Shown piece after piece: positions 1 through 7,664 of a DNA stretch of 64,000 bases. A program made the position numbers and the translations under genes. The notes under the pieces were generated by a model. It worked only from the letters and a program-made list of their open reading frames with translations, was not told the DNA's origin and made no database searches. Source of the stretch: Bacteroidota bacterium (GTDB lineage Bacteria > Bacteroidota > Ignavibacteria > UBA10030); the NCBI GenBank assembly GCA_025454835.1, contig JALONQ010000003.1, forward strand, positions 131,273 through 195,272. Direction: 5' to 3'. How positions within the stretch are numbered: position 1 is the first letter of the stretch; the number at the start of each line of letters is the position of its first letter.

Positions 1-2
1 CC

Positions 3-545
3 CCGCTGGCCGTGGCCGGGTCGGTGTTCTATATCGTCCATCATATCATCGTCAAGACGAACCTCTTCCTGGTGGGCGGTGTCGTCGAACGCTTGCATGG
101 CACCGGCTCGCTGAAGTCCCTCGGAGGACTGTACCGGTCGTCGCCGCTGCTGGCAGGGCTCTTCCTTATTCCGGCATTGTCCCTCGCGGGCGTACCGCCG
201 TTGTCGGGGTTCTGGTCGAAGTTCATCCTCATCAAGGCCGGCCTCGACCTCGAGGCGATGCTCGTGACAGGGGTGGCGCTGCTGGTGAGCCTGCTGACGC
301 TCTTCTCGATGACAAAGATCTGGGCCGAGGCGTTCTGGAAGCCGTTGCCCGAAGGAGCGCCGGTTCGCCGGTCGTTGACGACATGGGAACGGTGGACATT
401 GTTGGGTCCCATCGCCGGCCTGGCGCTTATTACGATCGCCATCGGACTGGGGGCCGAGCCGGTCTTCGCCGCCGCCAGCCGTGCGGCGGAGCAGTTGTTA
501 GACCCGCAGGGCTATATTCAAGCGGTCCTAGGAGGTCGTCCATGA
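3..545 (+). CDS. mrpD: Na+/H+ antiporter subunit D, C-terminal part (MrpD/MnhD)
   Basis: The reading frame is already open at the first base, so the 5' part of the gene lies outside the window. The visible ~180 residues hold the C-terminal membrane segments of a proton-pumping NADH dehydrogenase-type (NuoL/M/N-like) subunit. Family landmarks include HHIIVKTNLFLVGG, where the Lys sits in a membrane helix, and LAGVPPLSGFWSKF, which is typical of MrpD and NuoN/M. In Mrp antiporters, subunits A and D form the ion pathway in the cytoplasmic membrane. The stop codon overlaps the mrpE start as ATGA, and E, F and G follow in canonical order, so this is Mrp rather than complex I. Confidence 0.93.
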   Translation, partial: PLAVAGSVFYIVHHIIVKTNLFLVGGVVERLHGTGSLKSLGGLYRSSPLLAGLFLIPALSLAGVPPLSGFWSKFILIKAGLDLEAMLVTGVALLVSLLTLFSMTKIWAEAFWKPLPEGAPVRRSLTTWERWTLLGPIAGLALITIAIGLGAEPVFAAASRAAEQLLDPQGYIQAVLGGRP

Positions 546-1015
546 ATATGCTGGCCCTCAATCTGGCCCTGGCCGTGGTGTGGACGCTCATCTCGGGAGA
601 ATGGAGCGTCTTGAACTTCCTGGGGGGCTTCGTTATCGGCCTCGCGCTCATGCGGCTGACGATCCGTACAGACGCCGAACGGCGTTACTACCGCCGTGTG
701 CCGCAGGTCATCACGTTCGCCGCCTACTTCATCTATGAACTCGTCGTATCGAATCTCCGTATCGCTGCCGATGTGCTGACGCCGAAGTTGCACATGACGC
801 CGTCGATCGTGGCGGTGCCGCTGGACGTCAAGACCGACCTGGAGATCATGCTGCTGGCGAACTTGATCACTCTGACTCCAGGCACGCTCAGCCTCGAGTT
901 GAGCGAGGATTGCACGACCCTGTTTGTGCACGCCGTCTACGCCGCCGACCCGGAGGCGACGGTGCGCGATATCAAACGCGGCTTCGAGCGCCGCGTGTTG
1001 GAGATATGTCGATGA
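542..1015 (+). CDS. mrpE: Na+/H+ antiporter subunit E (MrpE)
   Basis: This 157-residue membrane protein is the E subunit of the multisubunit Mrp cation/proton antiporter. The N-terminus has two hydrophobic segments (about residues 2-35), and the rest carries the family pattern around residues 60-120, including ANLITLTPGTLSLEL. The start is the ATG at 542, preceded by GGAGG at 531-535; frame upstream of it is only overlap with mrpD. The gene overlaps mrpD and mrpF by four bases (ATGA) on each side, so translation is probably coupled. Length and gene order match the family. Confidence 0.93.
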   Translation: MNMLALNLALAVVWTLISGEWSVLNFLGGFVIGLALMRLTIRTDAERRYYRRVPQVITFAAYFIYELVVSNLRIAADVLTPKLHMTPSIVAVPLDVKTDLEIMLLANLITLTPGTLSLELSEDCTTLFVHAVYAADPEATVRDIKRGFERRVLEICR

Positions 1016-1284
1016 CCACGCTGGAACTCTTCCTCGACGGCGCGGCAGTGTTGCTCGCCCTGGCCGTTGTGTTGACGTTCATCCGCATCGTGCGGGGGCC
1101 CTCGCTGGCAGACCGTGTCGTGGGCTTTGAGTTGCTCTCAGCGGCGGCGATCGGCATCATCGCGATCGCGTCGGTCCGGTTCCACGATGCTGTCTTCATC
1201 GACGTGGCCCTTCTACTCAGCCTCCTCGCGTTTGTCAGCACCGTGGCCTTCGCGCGCTTCTTGGACCGGAGGGACGAGGCATGA
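1012..1284 (+). CDS. mrpF: Na+/H+ antiporter subunit F (MrpF)
   Basis: This 90-residue protein has three predicted membrane helices, as expected for MrpF. The signature RIVRGPSLADRVVGFELL lies at about residues 24-41 and contains the conserved R(I/L)xxGPxxxDR pattern after the first helix. The start is taken at 1012, where ATG overlaps the mrpE stop; an ATG two codons upstream at 1006 is also in frame. It is the third gene of the mrpD-E-F-G run and acts in the membrane-embedded antiporter complex. Confidence 0.93.
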   Translation: MTTLELFLDGAAVLLALAVVLTFIRIVRGPSLADRVVGFELLSAAAIGIIAIASVRFHDAVFIDVALLLSLLAFVSTVAFARFLDRRDEA

Positions 1285-1709
1285 TCGAGATCCTCGCCGG
1301 ACTTCTCATCTTTGCCGGAGCCGCGCTGATGGCCGTGGCGGCGGTCGGACTACTGCGGCTTCCGGACTTCTACCTTCGCATGGCGGCGACCACCAAGGCC
1401 ACGACGCTGGGCGTGACGCTGATGACCTTAGGGGCGGCGCTGGTCTTTAACGACGTCTCGGTCACTGCCCGCGTTCTGGCGATTGTTCTGTTCCTGTTCC
1501 TCACCGCGCCGATCGGCGCACATGTCATCGGCAGGGCGGCGTATCTCAACGGCGTTCGCTTGTGGGAGAAGACCGTTGTCGATCAATGGGCCCGCCAGCC
1601 GAAGCCCGCCGAGGCATCGACAACAGCGATGACGACCGTCAAACCACGACAGCGATCGACTGGGCGCCGCCGCCCTTCGACGACGAAGAAACCGCGGCGC
1701 CGCCGATAA
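1281..1709 (+). CDS. mrpG: Na+/H+ antiporter subunit G (MrpG)
   Basis: This 142-residue protein is the last Mrp subunit. Residues 1-105 form three membrane helices and contain the family motif GLLRLPDFYLRMAATTKATT. After about residue 110 comes a hydrophilic, very basic tail rich in Arg and Lys (from PKPAEAST to the C-terminal RRRR). Such tails are variable in the family, and its function is unknown. The ATG overlaps the mrpF stop. A hairpin terminator follows about 40 bases after the stop, so this gene ends the operon. Confidence 0.93.
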   Translation: MIEILAGLLIFAGAALMAVAAVGLLRLPDFYLRMAATTKATTLGVTLMTLGAALVFNDVSVTARVLAIVLFLFLTAPIGAHVIGRAAYLNGVRLWEKTVVDQWARQPKPAEASTTAMTTVKPRQRSTGRRRPSTTKKPRRRR

Positions 1710-1750
1710 CGCCACCTTGTTCACGTAAGGTTTTTTTGGCATCTTGTCCG

Positions 1751-1777
1751 GCCGGGGTGTGAACCCCGGCTTTTGTT
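1751..1777 (+). terminator. Rho-independent terminator after mrpG
   Basis: A perfect 7-bp stem (GCCGGGG / CCCCGGC) with a 6-base loop is followed by TTTTGTTT. It closes the mrp operon. The GTG start of the next gene lies only 7 bases further, so transcription of that gene must start inside or upstream of this hairpin, or depend on read-through. Confidence 0.75.
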
Positions 1778-1783
1778 TCCGCC

Positions 1784-3793
1784 GTGAACGCCGCCCCGTC
1801 CATATCCCTCGCCCCTCTTCAATACTCGACCGACGGCCTTTCAGCCGAGAGGTCCTTCGCGTTGTACGAAGGGATGCTGCTACCCCGGCTGATCGAAGAG
1901 AAGATGCTGATCCTCCTTCGTCAGGGGAAGCTGAGCAAATGGTTCTCGGGCATCGGTCAGGAGGCAATCGCCGTCGGATGCGCCATGGCGCTTCGGGAGG
2001 GAGACTACCTCCTTCCCCTTCATCGTAATCTCGGAATCTTTACGACCCGCGGTGTTCCCCTGCACCGGCTGTTTGCCCAGTGGGAGGGCCGTCCCGACGG
2101 CTACACCAAAGGACGAGACCGCTCCTTCCACTTCGGCGTCCTCGAACATCGCATCGTCGGCATGATCTCGCACTTGGGCGCCATGCTGGGCGTTGCCGAC
2201 GGGCTGGCGCTGGCGAGCGTGCTGGACGGCACGGACGACCTGGCGATGGTCTTCTCGGGAGATGGAGGGGCGAGCGAGGGCGATTTCCACGAAGCGATCA
2301 ATGTGGCGTCGGTGTGGGACTTGCCCGTGATCTTCGTCGTCGAGAACAACGGCTACGGCCTCTCGACCCCGTCTTCTCAGCAGTTCCGGCACCGGTTCTT
2401 CGTGGACAAAGCACCTGGCTACGGCATCGAAGGGGTGCAGGTGGACGGCAACAACATTGTGGAGGTGTATCGGACCGTGAGCGAGGTGGCTGAACGCGTG
2501 CGGGAGACGAGGCGACCGGTCCTGCTCGAAGCCATGACGTTCCGCATGCGAGGACACGAGGAAGCGTCGGGCGTCAAGTACGTGCCGTCTGAGCTGATCG
2601 GGATGTGGAAGAAGAAGGATCCCGTGGAGAACTTCGAGCGACACCTGCTGTCGACGGGAGCGCTCACGGAGGAACAGGCCCAGTCGACGCGCGCTCGGTT
2701 CAAAGCGACGATTGACGAGGCCTGGGACCGTTCGACCTCCGGCCCCGGTGTTCATGCGGAGGTGCAGGTTGAGCTGGCCGACGTCTATGCGCCCGCCTCA
2801 GCTCCGTCGGCGGAGCCCGACCTAACGCATCAGACGCCGAAGCGGTTCGTCAATGCGATCCAGGACGGTCTGCGCCAGGCGATGGAGCGGGACCCGAAGC
2901 TGGTCCTCATGGGTCAGGATATTGCGGAGTACGGGGGCGTCTTCAAGATCACCGAAGGGTTCGTCGAACAATTCGGTCGCGATCGCGTTCGCAACACGCC
3001 GTTGTGTGAATCAGCGATCGTGGGTGCGGCGCTGGGCTTATCCATGGCCGGCCGCCCGGCGATGATGGAGATGCAGTTCGCCGACTTCGTGACGTGCGGG
3101 TTCAATCAGATCGTCAACAACCTCGCCAAGACACACTATCGGTGGGGCCATGCGGTGAACGTCGTGGTGCGCATGCCGACCGGGGCAGGCGTTGGAGCGG
3201 GGCCGTTCCACTCACAGAGTACCGAGGCGTGGTTCACGCGCATTCCGGGGCTCAAGGTCGTCTATCCGTCGACGCCGTTCGACGCCAAGGGCCTTTTGAC
3301 GGCGAGCTTGGCGGAGCCGAACCCGATCCTCTATTTCGAGCACAAGTATCTGTACCGGAGCCTCGAAGGTCCGGTGCCGGATGCGTACTATACCTTGCCG
3401 CTGGGCGTGGCCCGCACCGCCCGCGAAGGCACCGACGCAACCATCGTGACGTACGGTTGGGCCGTCCACTGGGCGCTCGAAGCGGCAGAACGCTGTGGAC
3501 GTTCGGTCGAAGTGGTCGACCTGCGAACGCTCGTGCCGTGGGACCGCGAGACCGTCTTTGCCTCCGTCCGAAAAACGGGGAGGGTGCTGGTCCTGACGGA
3601 GGATACGCTGACCGGATCGTTCGCCTCGGAGGTTGCGGCTTCGATCGGCGAGTCGTGCTTCACCCACCTCGACGCTCCCGTCATGCGATTGGGATCGCTC
3701 GAGACCCCCGTTCCGTTTCATCCGACGCTGGAACAGTCCTTCCTGGGCCGCGCGCGCCTCGCCGACACCCTGGACCGGCTGCTCTCGTTCTGA
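1784..3793 (+). CDS. Fused alpha/beta 2-oxoacid dehydrogenase E1 component
   Basis: This 669-residue protein joins the alpha and beta halves of a thiamine-diphosphate-dependent 2-oxoacid dehydrogenase E1 in one chain. It catalyses decarboxylation of a branched-chain 2-oxoacid or pyruvate and acylation of an E2 lipoyl domain. Residues ~25-330 are E1-alpha, with the TPP/Mg motif starting at GDGGASEGD and ending at VVENN. Residues ~350-669 are E1-beta, including LCESAIVGAALG and MQFADFV. Fused E1 proteins are common in Bacteroidota and relatives, usually assigned to branched-chain substrates. The start is a GTG right behind a terminator; no internal Met before residue 31 would keep the alpha N-terminus. 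No E2 or E3 gene is nearby, so the partners must be encoded elsewhere. Confidence 0.92.
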   Translation: MNAAPSISLAPLQYSTDGLSAERSFALYEGMLLPRLIEEKMLILLRQGKLSKWFSGIGQEAIAVGCAMALREGDYLLPLHRNLGIFTTRGVPLHRLFAQWEGRPDGYTKGRDRSFHFGVLEHRIVGMISHLGAMLGVADGLALASVLDGTDDLAMVFSGDGGASEGDFHEAINVASVWDLPVIFVVENNGYGLSTPSSQQFRHRFFVDKAPGYGIEGVQVDGNNIVEVYRTVSEVAERVRETRRPVLLEAMTFRMRGHEEASGVKYVPSELIGMWKKKDPVENFERHLLSTGALTEEQAQSTRARFKATIDEAWDRSTSGPGVHAEVQVELADVYAPASAPSAEPDLTHQTPKRFVNAIQDGLRQAMERDPKLVLMGQDIAEYGGVFKITEGFVEQFGRDRVRNTPLCESAIVGAALGLSMAGRPAMMEMQFADFVTCGFNQIVNNLAKTHYRWGHAVNVVVRMPTGAGVGAGPFHSQSTEAWFTRIPGLKVVYPSTPFDAKGLLTASLAEPNPILYFEHKYLYRSLEGPVPDAYYTLPLGVARTAREGTDATIVTYGWAVHWALEAAERCGRSVEVVDLRTLVPWDRETVFASVRKTGRVLVLTEDTLTGSFASEVAASIGESCFTHLDAPVMRLGSLETPVPFHPTLEQSFLGRARLADTLDRLLSF

Positions 3794-3806
3794 CGAGGAG
3801 CGCAGC

Positions 3807-4943
3807 ATGTCCCTCTCCACCCTTCCCACCCCGTCGTTGTTGCTCGACAGCGAGATCCTCGAACGCAACCTACAGCGCATGCAGGACCGCGCCGACCGGA
3901 TGAAAGTCCGGTTGCGCCCACACCTGAAAACGCACAAGTGTCTCCAGGTGGCTCGTTGGCAGGAACAACTGGGTGCGCAGGGCGTTACGGTCTCAACCTT
4001 CTATGAGGCGAAGCAATTTGCGGCCGCAGGCTTCAGCGATATCCTGTGGGCTTTTCCGCTCCCGCCGGTCTATGCGACGCGAGTCGCGGAGCTGGCAGAC
4101 GAGGTCACGCTGCGCGTCGTTATCGATAGCGTTGACGCCATGGTCCATCTCGAGCAAGCAGCCCGTGCCGCGCATCGTGACGTCCACACGTGGCTCAAAG
4201 TGGATTGTGGAAATCACCGGGCGGGGGTCGATCCGTCATCGCCCCTCGCGGAGCAACTCGTCCGCACGCTCAACGAGTCGACGGTCCTCTTGTTTGACGG
4301 CATCCTTTCGCACTCGGGCCACGCCTACCACGGAAGGAACCGTGCCGAGATCCTGGCGGCGGCTCAACAGGAGCGTGACATCATGGTGGAATTCGCCGGC
4401 CGGGTGAGGGCCAAGGGCTATCGAGTGCCGGCCATCAGCGTGGGTTCGACACCGGCGGCAAGCGTCATCGACCACTATGAAGGCGTCGACGAAATGCGTC
4501 CGGGGAACTACGTATTCCACGACTACACCATGGCCATGCTCGGTGTCTGCGGCGTGGAAGATTGTGCGCTGACGGTCCTCTCGAGCGTCATCTCGCACCA
4601 GCCCGGTGCGAAGCATGTCATCACCGATGCCGGAGCACTGGCGCTGTCGAAGGACCTCGGACCGACGCACCTGGCCAATCCCATGGGAATGGGTCCGATC
4701 TTCGAAGACTACGACCGCAAGCGGCTGCACGCACATATCCATATGGGGCCCCTTTCGCAGGAGCACGGAAAGCTGGTGGCGGAAGCTCCGGCGTCGCTGG
4801 ACGGGCTCTTCGCCGTCGGCGACCGTGTGCGCGTGCTCGAACATCATTCCTGTTTGGCCGTGCCGAACCACGATGAGTATATCGTCGTCCGGGACGGTGA
4901 GATCGTCGACCGGTGGCCCATCCTGAAAGGACGCAGCGTATGA
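3807..4943 (+). CDS. DSD1/D-threonine aldolase-type PLP enzyme
   Basis: This 378-residue protein belongs to the fold-type III (alanine racemase-like) D-threonine aldolase / D-serine dehydratase family. The PLP-binding lysine is expected in RPHLKTHK near residue 37. The C-terminal domain carries HSC followed by PNHDEY at about residues 350-360, matching the HxC metal-binding pattern known from D-serine dehydratase. These enzymes cleave or dehydrate D-3-hydroxy amino acids; the exact substrate cannot be read from sequence. The start follows GAGGAG at 3795-3800. It lies 13 bases after the E1 gene and overlaps the SDR gene as ATGA, so all three are probably co-transcribed. Confidence 0.86.
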   Translation: MSLSTLPTPSLLLDSEILERNLQRMQDRADRMKVRLRPHLKTHKCLQVARWQEQLGAQGVTVSTFYEAKQFAAAGFSDILWAFPLPPVYATRVAELADEVTLRVVIDSVDAMVHLEQAARAAHRDVHTWLKVDCGNHRAGVDPSSPLAEQLVRTLNESTVLLFDGILSHSGHAYHGRNRAEILAAAQQERDIMVEFAGRVRAKGYRVPAISVGSTPAASVIDHYEGVDEMRPGNYVFHDYTMAMLGVCGVEDCALTVLSSVISHQPGAKHVITDAGALALSKDLGPTHLANPMGMGPIFEDYDRKRLHAHIHMGPLSQEHGKLVAEAPASLDGLFAVGDRVRVLEHHSCLAVPNHDEYIVVRDGEIVDRWPILKGRSV

Positions 4944-5716
4944 CGAGCATTCCACATCTCACGGTCTTGATCACCGGCGCTTCGAGCGGCATCGGCCGGG
5001 CGTGCGCCGAGCGGTTCGCCGCGGCGGGCTCGCGACTCATCTTGACCGCTCGCCGGAAGACGCGCCTGCAAGAGATCGCGGCGGACATCAAGGAGAAGTA
5101 CGGCACGGAGACCTTCCTCATCCAACTGGACGTGCGTGATCCGAAGGCCGTCGCGCAGGCCTTCAACAAGCTCCCGGAGGCCTGGCAGGGCATCGACGTG
5201 GTCGTGAACAACGCCGGCTTGAGCCGCGGGTTGGACAAGCTGCACGAAGGAAAACTGGAGGACTGGGAGGAGATGATCGACACGAACGTCAAGGGTCTCC
5301 TCTACGTCAGCAAGGCGGTGATCCCGGGGATGGTCGGACGGAAGAAGGGGACGATCGTGAACATCGGCTCGATCGCCGGGCACGATGTGTATGTCGGTGG
5401 GAACGTCTACTGTGCCACGAAGCATGCCGTCGATGCCATCACCCGCAGTCTCCGGATGGACCTCGTCGACACGCCGCTTCGGGTGTGCACGGTCGACCCC
5501 GGCCTCGTGCAGACGGAGTTCAGTGAGGTACGATTCCGCGGCGATCAGGACCGGGCGAAGAAGGTCTATCACGGCTACACCCCGCTGGCGCCGTCGGACG
5601 TGGCCGATGCCGTCTACTACTGCGCCGCGGCGCCACCGCACGTGCAGATCGCGGAGATCCTTATCCTCCCCACGGCGCAGGCGTCTCCGAGCATGGTCCA
5701 CAAGAAAACCGAGTGA
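4940..5716 (+). CDS. YdfG-like SDR, NADP-dependent 3-hydroxy acid dehydrogenase
   Basis: This 258-residue protein is a classical short-chain dehydrogenase. It shows TGASSGIG (cofactor loop, residues ~10-17), NNAG, and the active-site series with Ser in NIGSIAG and YCATK. The C-terminal region (VDPGLVQTEFSEVRF) is typical of the YdfG/serine 3-dehydrogenase branch, which oxidises 3-hydroxy acids and beta-hydroxy amino acids such as L-allo-threonine and serine. Translation starts at the ATGA overlap with the preceding PLP enzyme. Together with that enzyme and an E1, it suggests beta-hydroxy amino acid breakdown to a 2-oxoacid or acyl thioester; this pathway link is inference. Confidence 0.9.
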   Translation: MTSIPHLTVLITGASSGIGRACAERFAAAGSRLILTARRKTRLQEIAADIKEKYGTETFLIQLDVRDPKAVAQAFNKLPEAWQGIDVVVNNAGLSRGLDKLHEGKLEDWEEMIDTNVKGLLYVSKAVIPGMVGRKKGTIVNIGSIAGHDVYVGGNVYCATKHAVDAITRSLRMDLVDTPLRVCTVDPGLVQTEFSEVRFRGDQDRAKKVYHGYTPLAPSDVADAVYYCAAAPPHVQIAEILILPTAQASPSMVHKKTE

Positions 5717-5760
5717 GTATGAAGGATAGAGGATGGAGGATAGTGGATAGTGGAGGGAAG
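5717..5760 (+). repeat. Low-complexity word repeat (GGATAGAGGATGGAGGATAG type)
   Basis: Directly after the SDR stop is a purine-rich, irregular short-period tract built from GGATAG, GGATGG and GTGGATAG words. It resembles other word-like tracts in this window at 11090-11142, 12150-12185, 19892-19935 and 29835-29885. It does not look coding. Confidence 0.6.
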
Positions 5761-5796
5761 GGTTCAACGACATCAACCGACTCAGCGTCGCCGGAA

Positions 5797-5835
5797 CAAC
5801 AACGCCCCGTCCGAGATGGATGGGGCGTTCTGTTG
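5797..5835 (+). terminator. Rho-independent terminator after the E1-PLP-SDR operon
   Basis: The stem AACGCCCC / GGGGCGTT (8 bp, perfect; 5801-5808 with 5822-5829) has a 13-base loop and is followed by CTGTTG. The left flank CAAC and the right flank can extend the stem. It is on the strand of the preceding operon and about 80 bases past its stop. Confidence 0.65.
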
Positions 5836-5880
5836 AGGGCCGGGAGGTGTTGGCCGTGTCGGTGTCCGGTCGCCGTCGGC

Positions 5881-6073
5881 GTCCGGTCGGGGACCGGAGT
5901 TGGACGCTGAGTCGCGTCCGGTCGGGGACCGGAGTTGGACGCTGAGTCGCATCCGGTCGGGGACCGGAGTTGGACGCTGAGTCGCGTCCGGTCGGGGACC
6001 GGAGTTGGACGCTGAGTCGCGTCCGGTCGGGGACCGGAGTTGGACGCTGAGTCGCGTCCGGTCGGGGACCGGA
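5881..6073. repeat. 35-bp tandem repeat, ~5.5 copies, hairpin in each unit
   Basis: The units begin at 5881, 5916, 5951, 5986, 6021 and 6056; the last is truncated at about 6073, three bases before the stop codon of the minus-strand hydrolase. The copies are identical except for one G-to-A change at 5951. Each unit contains the perfect inverted repeat CCGGTC-GGG-GACCGG. All copies abut with no unique spacer, so this is not a CRISPR array. A divergent half-unit seems to precede the array at 5868-5880. Confidence 0.93.
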
Positions 6074-6075
6074 CT

Positions 6076-7017
6076 TTACCGCCGCAGGTTTTTCAGGAAG
6101 AGGTCGGCGGCGGTCCAGAAGTCTTTGGGCTTCTCCAGCCACGGGAAGGCGCCGGAGTTGCGGATCTCCTTATACTTTGCCGTCTTCAGGGCCTTCCGGA
6201 TGCGGTCGGCGGTTCGCCGGTCCACCGGGTCCTTGTCGCCCTGGATGATCATCGTCGGCGCTTTGAACGACGGAAGCAGGTCGTGCATGCGGGGCGAGCG
6301 GTCCTTGAACGCGGCCCAATACGTCTCAGCGACTGCGGACACATACGTGCGCTCATTGATGAGAGAGCGCACGTCTTCGAGGGACCGCCGGTCGACGAAG
6401 TACCCCCCCAGCATGGCTCGGAACTGCTCAAGCTTCGCCTTGGGCTTCTGGGGCGACCAGGAGCTGATGTGACGCCATTGATTGAAGAGCGCGGAATCTT
6501 CCTTCGACATCCGGGCGCCGATGTTGCGATGGTAGTAGTCGAGGAATCCGGCATCGACTCCCGTCGGTCCGATCAGCAGCAAACCGCGGATGCCTTCGGG
6601 AAACAGCGAAGCGTACGTGAGAGCAACGCTTCCGCCGAACGCATGTCCCACGACCACCCACCGCTTGATCTGCAGATGCTTTCGAAGCGCCTCGAGGTCC
6701 TCGGCGACGCGCCGTGGTGCGACATTGGCCGTATCGAGCCGGGTGATCGTCGAGCCCCCCGTTCCGCGCATGTCGATCAGAATGGTCCTGAACCGCTTGC
6801 CAAGGTCCTGCGCCAGGGTCGCAAGATAGTCGTTCGAAGCGCCCGCCAAGCCGCCCACGACGACGAGCGGCTGCCCCGACCCGTATTCGCGGTAGAAGAG
6901 GGTCGAGCCGTCCACTGGGAGCGTGGTCGAGGTCTGGGCGGAAACGACGGACAGCGTCGTGCTGAGAAAGGTGACGAGGACGAGAAGGTCTCGGCGAAGG
7001 GTCACATGGATACCCAT
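6076..7017 (-). CDS. Secreted alpha/beta-hydrolase-fold protein lacking catalytic Ser and His
   Basis: This 313-residue protein has an N-terminal signal peptide (LLVLVTFLSTTLSVVSA) and a proline-iminopeptidase-like alpha/beta-hydrolase domain. The nucleophile elbow should read GHSFGG but reads GHAFGG (Ala encoded by GCG). The position of the catalytic His, normally GHFPWLEKP in relatives, reads GAFPWLEKP (GCC). The acid residue in QGDKDP is kept. Both substitutions are clear in the DNA, so as sequenced the protein cannot use the usual triad. The frame is otherwise intact and full length, which points to a binding or regulatory pseudoenzyme rather than decay. The start is the Met before the signal peptide; frame extends upstream to 7113 but without a signal-like start. 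Confidence 0.85.
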   Translation of the reverse strand: MGIHVTLRRDLLVLVTFLSTTLSVVSAQTSTTLPVDGSTLFYREYGSGQPLVVVGGLAGASNDYLATLAQDLGKRFRTILIDMRGTGGSTITRLDTANVAPRRVAEDLEALRKHLQIKRWVVVGHAFGGSVALTYASLFPEGIRGLLLIGPTGVDAGFLDYYHRNIGARMSKEDSALFNQWRHISSWSPQKPKAKLEQFRAMLGGYFVDRRSLEDVRSLINERTYVSAVAETYWAAFKDRSPRMHDLLPSFKAPTMIIQGDKDPVDRRTADRIRKALKTAKYKEIRNSGAFPWLEKPKDFWTAADLFLKNLRR

Positions 7018-7099
7018 CAATGAACGCGCCCGGGACGCGGTGCGCCCGGGCGGTTCAAAGATGCGGAAGAATGGGGAAAAAGGGAAGGCATCGCTCGAA

Positions 7100-7621
7100 T
7101 TATCGCTTTTCACCGTGTGGACGTGCGATCAAGGTCACTCCGCTGGCAGGTCCGTCAAAGTGAAAGACTTCGACAGTCGAGGTCGACGATGTCCAGATAC
7201 GGCGATCTGGACCGGATCCGTTCGCCAACGAAGCTGGACCGTACCGTTGTTTGATTCTCAACCAGACAGAATCATGACGTCCACGCGTCTGCCCTGGAAG
7301 TCCTGCAAATTCGACAACGTTGATCAGCACCCGATGCAATGTTGAGTCCGTTGATCGAATCGCGTACATCACACGAAGCGTTTCCCCAAAGGCAACTTCC
7401 CTGCGGATGAAAAAGATCAGGCCATTCTTTTCGACGACCTCCTTCGTACGAACCGACCGCATAAGTTCCATGGTTGCATCAGTCGACATTGAACGGATTT
7501 GCGCAATGGTCGCACCCCATTGAACTCGTTCAAAGAGATCAACAGGTGCGTCCGTCAATTGGGCGACGAGCGAACCATTACAGGACAGAAACAACCCAAG
7601 GCGAATGAGGAGCGTCTTCAT
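7100..7621 (-). CDS. Hypothetical secreted protein downstream of double-glycine peptide
   Basis: This 173-residue protein has a probable signal peptide (LLIRLGLFLSCNGSLVAQ). I do not recognise the family. The mature part is mixed alpha/beta with no clear cysteine motif and no membrane segment. The base composition is noticeably more AT-rich than that of neighbouring genes, a possible sign of recent transfer. The start at 7621 follows GGAGAG at a good distance. It lies 43 bases after the Cys-rich peptide gene and is probably transcribed with it and the thioredoxin-like gene, so a role in handling or immunity to the peptide is possible but unproven. Confidence 0.7.
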   Translation of the reverse strand: MKTLLIRLGLFLSCNGSLVAQLTDAPVDLFERVQWGATIAQIRSMSTDATMELMRSVRTKEVVEKNGLIFFIRREVAFGETLRVMYAIRSTDSTLHRVLINVVEFAGLPGQTRGRHDSVWLRIKQRYGPASLANGSGPDRRIWTSSTSTVEVFHFDGPASGVTLIARPHGEKR

Positions 7622-7664
7622 AATCTCTCCGGCAGGAATGTCGAGCGAAACCGTCCTAATTCGA

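Noticed and set aside
5881-6073. CRISPR array
   Set aside because: The repeats touch each other with no unique spacers, and no cas genes are present in the window.
4844-6142. Long minus-strand frame across the SDR gene and the 35-bp repeats
   Set aside because: It is antisense to a clear SDR gene and its repeated peptide is only the translated 35-bp array (35 is not a multiple of 3, so the unit cycles through frames).
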